From: AC-32 sp963704005
Lineage (GTDB): Bacteria > Actinomycetota > Thermoleophilia > Gaiellales > Gaiellaceae
Direction of reading: 5' to 3'
NCBI GenBank assembly: GCA_963704005.1
Contig: CAVPGJ010000005.1
Location: 248,001 to 312,000, forward strand
Length of the DNA: 64,000 bases
Of the stretch, positions 8,223 to 14,989 are shown piece after piece. The notes beneath the pieces are model-generated. The model had not been told where the DNA came from, ran no database searches, and saw only the letters and a list, made by a program, of their open reading frames with translations. The translations under genes and the position numbers were made by a program. Position 1 is the stretch's first letter. Each line of letters begins with the position of its first letter.

Positions 8223-9290
8223 ATGTCCCGCCGCTCGCATACCCCCCTCATCGCCTCCCTCCTGGTGGCAGCCTGCCTGGGCGCGGGCGGCGGGGCGCTC
8301 CTGTATTCGAACTTCGGCTCGAAGTCGACCACGAGCACCGTCGTCCACCAGGTGACGGTCCCTGACTCGCAGCCGACCTCCAGCACCAGCCCGCTTTCGA
8401 TCAACGAGATCTACCGGCGCACGAACCAGGGCATCGTCAAGATCACGGTCTCGAGCGTCGCCACCACGACCTTCGGCGGCACCGAGACGCAGGAAGCGCA
8501 GGGCTCCGGCTGGGTCTACGACGCGAACGGCGACATCGTCACCGACCAGCACGTCGTCGCCGGCGCGCGCTCGATCAAAGTCACCTTCTCGAACGGCAAG
8601 ACCTACAGCGCGAAGCTCGTCGGCGCGGACGGCTCGACCGACCTGGCCGTCGTCAAGGTGTCCGCGCCGTCGTCTCTCCTGCACCCGCTCTCGGTCGGCG
8701 ACTCCAGCAAGCTCGAGGTCGGCGACGGCGTGGTCGCGATCGGCAGCCCGTTCGGGCTCTCCGAGACGGTGACGAGCGGCATCGTGAGCGCGCTGCACCG
8801 GACGATCACCTCTCCCACGCACTACTCGATTCCCGACTCGATCCAGACCGACGCCGCGATCAACCACGGCAACTCCGGCGGCGCGCTCCTGAACCTGCAG
8901 GGCGAGGTCGTCGGCGTGACCGCGCAGATCGACTCCAGCTCCGGCGGCAACGAGGGCGTCGGCTTCGCGATCCCGTCGAACACGATCAAGTCGGTCGCCA
9001 CCCAGCTGATCGCGACCGGCAAGGCGCAGCACGCCTACCTCGGAATCTCGCTCGACTCGACCGCATCGAATGCGCTGGTCGCGGGTGTCCCGGCCAACAC
9101 TCCGGCGGCGAAGGCCGGCCTCAAGACCGGCGACGTGATCACCTCGCTCGACTCGACGCAGACCTCGACGCCGGACCAGCTCGCGAGCGCGATCGCCGCG
9201 CACAAGCCCGGCGACTCGGTCACGGTCACCTACCAGCGCGGCGGCCAGAGCCACACCGTCACGCTGACGCTGGCCAGCCGCCCCTCGTAA
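8223..9290 (+). CDS. HtrA/DegP-type envelope serine protease with PDZ domain (PepD-like)
   Basis: The 355-residue protein has one N-terminal membrane helix (about residues 8-27), a Ser/Thr-rich linker, a trypsin-like domain with the triad H110 (TDQHVVAGA), D140 (STDLAVVKV) and S218 (HGNSGGALL), and a C-terminal PDZ domain (about 265-350) with AYLGISL and AKAGLKTGDVI. It should act outside the membrane in protein quality control. ATG 8223 is preceded by AAAAGGAG about 12 nt upstream; a GTG at 8178 would add 15 residues without improving the signal sequence. It is divergent from the MprAB-like pair and is the likely main target of that system. Confidence 0.92.
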   Translation: MSRRSHTPLIASLLVAACLGAGGGALLYSNFGSKSTTSTVVHQVTVPDSQPTSSTSPLSINEIYRRTNQGIVKITVSSVATTTFGGTETQEAQGSGWVYDANGDIVTDQHVVAGARSIKVTFSNGKTYSAKLVGADGSTDLAVVKVSAPSSLLHPLSVGDSSKLEVGDGVVAIGSPFGLSETVTSGIVSALHRTITSPTHYSIPDSIQTDAAINHGNSGGALLNLQGEVVGVTAQIDSSSGGNEGVGFAIPSNTIKSVATQLIATGKAQHAYLGISLDSTASNALVAGVPANTPAAKAGLKTGDVITSLDSTQTSTPDQLASAIAAHKPGDSVTVTYQRGGQSHTVTLTLASRPS

Positions 9291-9302
9291 CCGGCTTTAC
9301 CG

Positions 9303-9336
9303 GGAGGCCGCGGCGGCCAGAGCCGCCGCGGCCTCC
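9303..9336. terminator. Bidirectional terminator-like hairpin
   Basis: A perfect 14-bp GC-rich stem (GGAGGCCGCGGCGG paired with 9323-9336, loop CCAGAG) lies between the convergent htrA and vWA genes. There is no U tract, as is common for terminators in GC-rich actinobacteria. Confidence 0.6.
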
Positions 9337-9344
9337 GCACAGGG

Positions 9345-10646
9345 TCAACCTGAATAGCTGTCGTCGACGAGCCTCGGCCCGCTCAGGCTCTGAGCGATCG
9401 TCTCGAACGCCGTCGTCAGGTCGGCCGGGTTCGGCTCGTTGAAGAACTTCGTCGAGTCGCTCGCCATCTGCTGAACGGTGGTGACCGCCGTGATCGACGG
9501 CACCTCGTTGCAGTTGAACTGGTAGCCGTTCTTCTTGTTGCACGACTGGCCGTCGCTGCCGGTGCCCGAGGACTTCCAGCCCCTGCAGGTCAGACCCGCC
9601 GCGTCGTAGGCGATCGAGTACACCCAGGTGCCCGCCGACTTGGCGACGTTTGCCGAGTTGATCGCCTGCTGGCACGGCTGCGAGCGATAGGTCGAGGTGT
9701 TGTTCTCGCAGACCTGGTCGTGGTTGGTGTCGGTGCAGGGCCCGTAGTTCGACTCACCATCCGTCAGGAAGATCATCACGTCCTGCGCCTTGGGGTCATG
9801 ACTCGCGGCCAGGGTCTCCTGCGCCTTCTCGACGGCATTCGCCGTCGCGGTCGTCCCGCCGGCCTTGATGCAGTTGACGGTGGAGACCAGCGCCGAGCTC
9901 GTGTTCAGAGGCGAGGTCGCCGACGTCTTGTAGTCCGTCGAGAGCGGCACCACGACGTAGCCGTTCGGGTACGCGTCGTAGTCGGTCGTCGGGCCGTCCG
10001 TCGTTTTCGGGCTGAACGTGCACGCATTCCCGGTCCCGGGCGGGAAGGCGATCAGCCCGACCTTGTCGTACGCCGGGTCCATGCCGGTCAGGAAGGCCTT
10101 GATCCCGTTCCTCAGACAGGTCATCTTGGTGCCCCCTGCCGCGCACGAGCTGTTCATCGAGCCCGTGCGGTCGGCCACGATCATGATGTGCGCGGGCGCT
10201 GGAACGCCCTCCGACATCAGCGCCGTGGCCCTCGCATGGATCGTGAAGGAGTTGATCCCGAGGATCTTTGCGAAGAACGTCGGCGAGATCGTGGTCTCGT
10301 CGACCACGATCGCGTTCACCGGGCTGCACGGATCCGCCGAAAGGCACTTCGTCGTCACGCTCGTCAAGACGTCCGGGAGATTCGTGGCGTCGTTCTTCGC
10401 GCCGGCCTTCCCGCTGTAGCTGTTGGCGGCCGCGGTCGCCGCGTTCACGTCGGGAAGCGACTGCGCGCCGGCCAGCGCTGCCGCGTCCACCGAGGCCTGA
10501 AGGTGTCGTTTGACGACGTACGCTCGACCCACGTCGACGACGAGCGCCGCGGCTCCCAAGAGCACGACAAGCGTCACCGCGATGAGAACTATCGCCTGGC
10601 CGCGTTCGTCATCTTGCCGCAGGAGCGTCCCCATTCTGGACATCAT
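9345..10646 (-). CDS. TadG-like pilus-associated protein with von Willebrand factor A domain
   Basis: The 433-residue protein has an N-terminal TadE/TadG-like helix (ERGQAIVLIAVTLVVLLGAAALVVDVGR, with this segment near residues 14-41). The conserved short region after it (AYVVKRHLQASVDAAALAGA) is typical of Flp pilus TadG proteins. A vWA domain follows, with a metal-site variant D159-x-T-x-S (IVADRTGSM) and LTDGES later. Cysteine pairs in the C-terminal half (CTDTNHDQVC, CQQ, CRGW, CNKKNGYQFNC) suggest disulfides outside the cell. AGGAG precedes two adjacent ATGs (10646 and 10643); the second has the better spacing. No other tad gene is in the window, so the pilus machine would have to be elsewhere. 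A structured leader lies upstream. Confidence 0.8.
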   Translation of the reverse strand: MMSRMGTLLRQDDERGQAIVLIAVTLVVLLGAAALVVDVGRAYVVKRHLQASVDAAALAGAQSLPDVNAATAAANSYSGKAGAKNDATNLPDVLTSVTTKCLSADPCSPVNAIVVDETTISPTFFAKILGINSFTIHARATALMSEGVPAPAHIMIVADRTGSMNSSCAAGGTKMTCLRNGIKAFLTGMDPAYDKVGLIAFPPGTGNACTFSPKTTDGPTTDYDAYPNGYVVVPLSTDYKTSATSPLNTSSALVSTVNCIKAGGTTATANAVEKAQETLAASHDPKAQDVMIFLTDGESNYGPCTDTNHDQVCENNTSTYRSQPCQQAINSANVAKSAGTWVYSIAYDAAGLTCRGWKSSGTGSDGQSCNKKNGYQFNCNEVPSITAVTTVQQMASDSTKFFNEPNPADLTTAFETIAQSLSGPRLVDDSYSG

Positions 10647-10667
10647 TCGCTCCTGTTCGAAATCTGC

Positions 10668-10793
10668 GAAGGTCGTCCGACCTTCCTCTTCCGTCTACTG
10701 TCGGTGCAGAGCGCCCCTCGTGCAGCCCCCGATCAGGGGATTGGCGCTCCCGACCTTGCGAGGTCGGCGGTCAGAGGCGCGATAGATCGCCTC
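10668..10793 (-). ncRNA. Candidate structured 5' leader of the vWA gene (four hairpins)
   Basis: Within 126 nt upstream of the vWA gene there are four clear inverted repeats: 10668-10674 with 10679-10685 (7 bp, 4-nt loop); 10709-10715 with 10743-10749, enclosing an inner 4-bp stem 10727-10730/10736-10739; 10750-10756 with 10761-10767 (7 bp, loop TGCG); and 10774-10779 with 10788-10793 (6 bp). This density is not expected by chance in a short non-coding gap. I matched it to no riboswitch family I know. Confidence 0.45.
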
Positions 10794-10836
10794 CCGATCT
10801 GACAAGCCTTACAAGACCTCTTAGCGCTTCTTCAAA

Positions 10837-10908
10837 CCGGTATACCGGCCGGCAGCGTGGCTGCCGACCCGGCCGCGCCGGCCGGCCCTCATAACGCGCT
10901 TCTACACT
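10837..10908 (+). promoter_or_regulatory. tRNA promoter region with a 12-bp palindrome
   Basis: CCGGTATACCGG (10837-10848) is a perfect palindrome between the divergent vWA and tRNA transcription units. A -10-like TACACT at 10903-10908 is well placed to start the tRNA-Arg transcript. A second small hairpin (CGGCAGC, loop GTG) lies between. No clear -35 was identified. Confidence 0.35.
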
Positions 10909-10916
10909 GAGCCCAG

Positions 10917-10988
10917 GCCCCCGTAGCTCAGTGGATAGAGCAGCGGTTTCCTAAACCGCGTGCGGCCGTTCGATCCGGCCCGGGGGCA
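10917..10988 (+). tRNA. tRNA-Arg (anticodon CCT)
   Basis: The acceptor stem GCCCCCG (10917-10923) pairs with CGGGGGC (10981-10987), with discriminator A at 10988. The D arm GCTCAGTGGATAGAGC is typical. The anticodon loop TTCCTAA reads CCT (codon AGG). The T arm is GGCCG-TTCGATC-CGGCC. CCA is not encoded. Confidence 0.95.
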
Positions 10989-11050
10989 TCACCGAGAAGG
11001 TGCGTCGGACGGCCCACGTTCGATTCTGGGCGGGAGGCACCTGCAGCTTC

Positions 11051-11725
11051 TTAAGCGCTCACGCGGGCGAGCAGGGCGCGGGCGACTCGCACCTCCGCCG
11101 CCGGGAGGGCCTTGCGCGCCGCGGCCGGAGCACTCATCGTGAGCGTCAGCTCGGTGCGGCTGCGCCCGACGACCACGAGGTCGACCACGACCCGGACGGT
11201 CTGGCCCTGGGCGTGCACCCTGACCAGCATGCGGTACGCAGCGGCGTACTTGGCCAGCCTGGGGAATGCGCGCCGCCCAAAGGAGACGAGGCGCCCGTTA
11301 GGCGGCAGCTGCTTCGACAGCATGTGACGGAGGCAGCTCGAGGCTCGCGGATCGGCGACGCTTCGCTGCCAGTCACGGGCCACCATCGCTCGGGTCTTCA
11401 GCACTTGCGCGTCTGTCTGGAGCACGAGACCCGTGTGCTGGAAGCGCGCTTCTGCGGCCCCGGTCAGGACAAGGTCGGATTGCTTCGGCTCGTAACCTGG
11501 GCAGGAAATTGTCGACGGGGGAGCGGGCTTCCTAGCGCCGCCGGTCCAACCTGAGCCGAGATCCCCGCGACGGAGAACGGCTGCACGCGCGGCCGCCTGG
11601 TCTGCGTGGTTGAGACGAACCTGTTCGCGGTTCGCGGTGCTGGACTGCAAGGCCGAGGACGCAACGGCGCTCGTGACTCCGGCCAGAAGGGTGGCGAACA
11701 GAGCTGCGAGAGCGAGGCGGCGCAT
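11051..11725 (-). CDS. Secreted protein of unknown function
   Basis: The 224-residue protein starts at ATG 11725 with a clear signal peptide (MRRLALAALFATLLAGVTSAVASSA). The mature part begins with an acidic/basic helix (LNHADQAAARAAVLRRGDLG) followed by GSGWTGG, the pattern of short lipoprotein-like actinobacterial domains that carry three or four cysteines: here C in ISCPGYEP and C in ASSCLRHML. The C-terminal half alternates hydrophobic and charged residues, as in a beta sheet (TVRVVVDLVVVGRSRTELTL). No catalytic motif is visible. It ends just before tRNA-Arg on the opposite strand and stands alone downstream of the c-di-GMP genes. Confidence 0.75.
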   Translation of the reverse strand: MRRLALAALFATLLAGVTSAVASSALQSSTANREQVRLNHADQAAARAAVLRRGDLGSGWTGGARKPAPPSTISCPGYEPKQSDLVLTGAAEARFQHTGLVLQTDAQVLKTRAMVARDWQRSVADPRASSCLRHMLSKQLPPNGRLVSFGRRAFPRLAKYAAAYRMLVRVHAQGQTVRVVVDLVVVGRSRTELTLTMSAPAAARKALPAAEVRVARALLARVSA

Positions 11726-11778
11726 TCCCGGCCAGATTCGGCTTTCCGCAGGCGAGCGAGCATGCCTCGAAAGGAGGG

Positions 11779-12948
11779 CTACGCCTGGTCGCTGGAAGGT
11801 GGCCGAAGCGGGACCACCGCCGCGACGCTCTCGCGCCGGTCGAGTGTCTGGAACAGCCCCTCGACGCAGTCGGCGTCGAACTGCTTCCCGGCTCCCGCCT
11901 CCAGCTCGTCTCTGGCCTCGGAGGTGGAGAGGGCAGCGCGGTAGGGCCGGTTCTCGGTCATCGCCCGGTAGGCGTCGCAGACGGCGACGATGCGCGCCCC
12001 GAGCGGGATCGCCCGGCCGGAGAGCCCGTCCGGATAGCCGGTCCCGTCCCAGCGCTCGTGGTGATGCCGCACAATCGGCAGGATCGCGTGCAGCGACTGG
12101 ATCGGCCTGAGGATGTGCTCGCCGATCTCGGGGTGGGTCTTCATCACCGCCCACTCCTCGTCGGTCAGCGGGCCCGGCTTGTTCAGGATCGACTCGGGAA
12201 CGCGAACCTTCCCGATGTCGTGCAGGACGGCCCCGAGCTCGACGTTGCGAACAGCCTCGAGCTCGAGCCCGAGCTCCGCTGCCACGCCGACGGCGAGCCG
12301 CACGACCTCTTCGGTGTGCCGGCTCGTGACCGCGTCCTTCGCCTCCAGCGCGTTCGAAAGCGACGCGAGCGTCTCGCGGTAGAGTCGCTGCGCCCGCTCC
12401 TCGTGCTCGAAGCCGGCCACCAGCGCGCCGATATGGGTCGCCGCCAGCTCGGCGAGATAGCGCTCCACGCCGGAAAAAACACGCGTGCGCGTGTCGTAGA
12501 CCTCGATCAGGCCCCAGTTCAGCGTCTCGACGGTCAACGGGACGATCAGCACCGACTGCATCTCCATCTCTTTGAGCACGAAGAGCTCGGCCGGGTCGGC
12601 GCCCGTGTCGTCGGCCGAGATCGAGGACGGGAGCCCGGACTCGAGTACCGCGGCCGTCGTCGGATAGTCGGCGAGGTAGTAGCTCAGCCCGCGAGCCACC
12701 TGGCGCTCGGAGCTCGAATGGTCGGCGACCTCGCGGAGGAGGCCGTCCTCGAGGCGTGAGACGAGACACGCCTCCGCGTTCAGCACGTGCGTCAGCTCAC
12801 GAGTAGCCACGCGAAGCATCCGCTGCAGGACCGTCTCGGCGGTGATCGCGCGCGAGAACGAGACGAGACGCGAGAGCGGCTCGAGCGTCGCCGCAAGCGC
12901 GACGGGTCGTGCCAGTCCCGCGGGATCGGCCTGTTGCTCCGAGCTCAA
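11779..12948 (-). CDS. GAF domain HD-GYP cyclic-di-GMP phosphodiesterase
   Basis: The 389-residue protein carries an N-terminal GAF-like sensor (about 20-180) and an HD-GYP domain (about 205-370). Its signature residues are intact: HD in VLHDIGKVRVP, the MKTHPEIGEHIL helix, VRHHHERWDGTGYPDGL (the HHExxDGxGYP motif) and DAYRAMT. It should hydrolyse cyclic di-GMP using a bimetal site. It is soluble. The TTG start at 12948 overlaps the stop of the upstream GGDEF gene in a TTGA, so a cyclase and a phosphodiesterase are made from one transcript. Confidence 0.9.
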   Translation of the reverse strand: MSSEQQADPAGLARPVALAATLEPLSRLVSFSRAITAETVLQRMLRVATRELTHVLNAEACLVSRLEDGLLREVADHSSSERQVARGLSYYLADYPTTAAVLESGLPSSISADDTGADPAELFVLKEMEMQSVLIVPLTVETLNWGLIEVYDTRTRVFSGVERYLAELAATHIGALVAGFEHEERAQRLYRETLASLSNALEAKDAVTSRHTEEVVRLAVGVAAELGLELEAVRNVELGAVLHDIGKVRVPESILNKPGPLTDEEWAVMKTHPEIGEHILRPIQSLHAILPIVRHHHERWDGTGYPDGLSGRAIPLGARIVAVCDAYRAMTENRPYRAALSTSEARDELEAGAGKQFDADCVEGLFQTLDRRESVAAVVPLRPPSSDQA

Positions 12949-14639
12949 GCTGCCACCTCGATTCGCGTTCCCGACCGCTTCGCCTGGTACATCGCCTCGT
13001 CAGCGATTCGGAGCAGCTCCTCGAGTTCCTGCCGGTGGCCGCTGGTCGCGATCCCGAAGCTCGCCGTGAGGATGCGCACGAGCGGGTCGATATTCGACTC
13101 CACCGCGTCGATGATTCTGGCCACGACCTCGCGGGCGTCGGACTCGCCGGCCTGGCGGAGCAGCAACGCGAACTCATCGCCGCCGACGCGGAACGCCTGG
13201 TCCTCGTTCCGCACCAGCTCCTCGAGCAGCGAACCGAACTGCGCGAGCACCCGGTCGCCGATCACGTGGCCGTGGCCATCGTTGATCTGCTTGAAGTTGT
13301 CCAGATCGAGGAAGACGAGGGCGAGCGACCGTGGCACCGGCGGTTTCCCCGCCTCCTGCAGCTCGTGGAGCAACGCGCGCCGGTTCAGGAGTCTGGTAAG
13401 AGGATCGTGGTCGGCCAGGAACCGCGTCTCGGCGAGCTGGGTCGCGACCGCCAGCGCCTCCATGGCGTGGTTCGCGAAGATCCGCAGCGCTTGAAGCACG
13501 TTCTCGGTCGGGAGCAGCCGACTTTGCGGCTCGTCCGCCCACAGGACGCCCCTGACCGTGCCGTCGGTGTCGTAGAGCGGGACTACGAGCCAGTGATGAT
13601 TCCAGGCTGCTGGACCGCGACCGTTGCGGACCGACTCGTAGACAACCTGGCTGGGGTCGACCCGGCGCTCGGCCTCTTCGCGGGGGACGAGGTAGCAGCC
13701 GGCGATCTCGAAGCGCGCGTCGAACAGCTTGGAGATGCGCGAAAGCTCCAGCACGGCGTCCCTCGCCTCGTCGTTCTCGCCCCACCCGGCCGACGCCGCC
13801 GGGCGAAGCAGCTCGGCCCCCTCATCGCGGAGCTGGATCAGGACCTTGTCGAACCCGAGCGCCTCCTGCACAGCCTCGCAGACGGAGTTGAGGATCGCCT
13901 CCGTCGTCATCGTCTGCGGCAGTTGGGACGAGACCCGCAGGAGCTGCTCGAGCCCTCGCTGGTGGCGCTCGAGACGCTCGCGCTCCTGGGCCATCTCGAG
14001 GGCGAGTGCCGCGTGCGACGCAAGGGTCACGGCCAGCGCCAGCTGCCCGTCGATCGGACGCAGGCCGTCGCGAGGCTCGCCGAACGACATGATCCCGAGG
14101 ATCTCGCCGTCCGATCGCTCGAGCGGGACGAAGAGCTCGTCGTTCGGGTGCCAGCCCTGAGGGCCGTCTACGAAGGGCTCGCCGTCCGGGACGAAGCGGG
14201 TGCCCGGATCGGTCGACCAGTCGAAGGCGTCGTTCGGGATGAAGTAAGCCCCTGCGCGCAGGAACCGCGGATGGAGGAGCTCCTTCCAGCTGTCCCAGTT
14301 GTAGACCTGTCCGAGCAGGGCCTTGCGCACGAGCGCGCTGCCGTAGACGGTCTGCACGTAGAAGTCGTCCCATTCGGGGCGGTAGACGTTGAGGACGACC
14401 GTCTGGAAGCCGAGCGTCTTGGACACGGCACCGGCGATCGTGTCCAGGACCGAGCCGACGTCGGCACCGCTGCGAACGGCAGCGCTGACGTCGAGCAGAC
14501 CCTGCAAGGAAGACGCGAACTCGGCCCTGGCGACGGCCGCGCCGTCGGAGCCGGGTGTTCCGGTTTGGGTATGCGAATTCGTCATCGCCGCAGGCGACCT
14601 GCCGGTGCACTCGAACGATGCCCAATCCACCACGCCCAT
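12945..14639 (-). CDS. GAF domain diguanylate cyclase
   Basis: The 564-residue protein has two GAF-like sensor regions (about 40-225 and 245-395) joined by a coiled segment (LEMAQERERLERHQRGLEQ), then a GGDEF domain (about 400-564) with HDPLTRLLNRRAL, LDLDNFKQINDGHGH and an intact RVGGDEFALLL. It should make cyclic di-GMP under control of a small ligand or redox signal. ATG 14639 follows GGGTGAT, which forms one arm of a palindrome (14642-14659); an ATG at 14585 is an alternative. It is the first gene of a two-gene unit with the HD-GYP enzyme. Confidence 0.9.
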   Translation of the reverse strand: MGVVDWASFECTGRSPAAMTNSHTQTGTPGSDGAAVARAEFASSLQGLLDVSAAVRSGADVGSVLDTIAGAVSKTLGFQTVVLNVYRPEWDDFYVQTVYGSALVRKALLGQVYNWDSWKELLHPRFLRAGAYFIPNDAFDWSTDPGTRFVPDGEPFVDGPQGWHPNDELFVPLERSDGEILGIMSFGEPRDGLRPIDGQLALAVTLASHAALALEMAQERERLERHQRGLEQLLRVSSQLPQTMTTEAILNSVCEAVQEALGFDKVLIQLRDEGAELLRPAASAGWGENDEARDAVLELSRISKLFDARFEIAGCYLVPREEAERRVDPSQVVYESVRNGRGPAAWNHHWLVVPLYDTDGTVRGVLWADEPQSRLLPTENVLQALRIFANHAMEALAVATQLAETRFLADHDPLTRLLNRRALLHELQEAGKPPVPRSLALVFLDLDNFKQINDGHGHVIGDRVLAQFGSLLEELVRNEDQAFRVGGDEFALLLRQAGESDAREVVARIIDAVESNIDPLVRILTASFGIATSGHRQELEELLRIADEAMYQAKRSGTRIEVAA

Positions 14640-14641
14640 AC

Positions 14642-14659
14642 ATCACCCGCACGGGTGAT
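14642..14659 (-). promoter_or_regulatory. 18-nt palindrome covering the ribosome site of the GGDEF gene
   Basis: ATCACCCG-CA-CGGGTGAT is a perfect inverted repeat with 8-bp arms, only 2 nt from the ATG at 14639. One arm contains the likely Shine-Dalgarno GGGTGAT, so the hairpin could close the ribosome site; it could equally be a repressor site in DNA. Confidence 0.45.
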
Positions 14660-14711
14660 GCCAATTCCGCGTGCTGCCGTTCACGCCCAGCCTGTTGTCT
14701 TTCTGGTCAAT

Positions 14712-14759
14712 GTCGGAAGTCCCCAGATGAGGGACGCTGAACTCCTCGCGGATTCCGAC
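14712..14759. other. Nested inverted repeats in the divergent intergenic region
   Basis: GTCGGAA (14712-14718) pairs with TTCCGAC (14753-14759) and encloses GTCCC (14719-14723) paired with GGGAC (14731-14735). It lies between the divergent GGDEF gene and the micropeptide. It could be RNA structure or a regulator site; no match to a c-di-GMP riboswitch is seen. Confidence 0.35.
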
Positions 14760-14807
14760 ACTGAGGTCTTGTAAGTACCTGCGGTCATCTCTGGAAAGGG
14801 GTGAATC

Positions 14808-14906
14808 TTGTTCCGTTGGAATGCTTCCGCCATCCGGGCGGCCATCGCACTGGCTGCCTTCATGGCACTCCTGGTCGGCTCCGGCGCTGATTGGCGCTGG
14901 TGCTAA
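14808..14906 (+). CDS. 32-residue hydrophobic micropeptide
   Basis: A TTG at 14808 preceded by AAAGGGGTG (5-7 nt spacing) opens a 33-codon frame ending at TAA 14904. The peptide begins with a basic segment (FRWNASAIR) and then one hydrophobic helix (AAIALAAFMALLVGSGA) ending in DWRWC. A GC-rich hairpin (14920-14960) follows 14 nt after the stop. The ribosome site, the amphipathic composition and the terminator-like hairpin together support a real small gene. It might be a membrane peptide, a secreted signal or a leader peptide. I do not recognise it. Confidence 0.5.
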   Translation: MFRWNASAIRAAIALAAFMALLVGSGADWRWC

Positions 14907-14919
14907 GACCGCTTCAGCA

Positions 14920-14960
14920 GACGGGGCGCCGGCAAGCCGCCGGTCGGTCGCCCCGTCTGG
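14920..14960 (+). terminator. Terminator-like hairpin after the micropeptide
   Basis: GACGGGGCG pairs with CGCCCCGTC at the ends of 14920-14960, enclosing CCGGC-AAG-CCGCCGGTCGGT. It separates the micropeptide from the membrane GGDEF-HD-GYP gene and may work as a terminator or attenuator. Confidence 0.45.
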
Positions 14961-14989
14961 GTCTCCCGTCCCTCGCGATCGGATCTCGT

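Noticed and set aside
10806..10835. Third TTCTTAG array near the tRNA/vWA gap
   Set aside because: Only one good half-site (CTCTTAG at 10818); neighbours at 11 bp match poorly.
10989..11040. Ninth copy of the tandem-hairpin repeat after tRNA-Arg
   Set aside because: It begins with AAGGTGCGTCGGACGGCC like copy B, but the hairpins do not form; may be a decayed copy, not counted.
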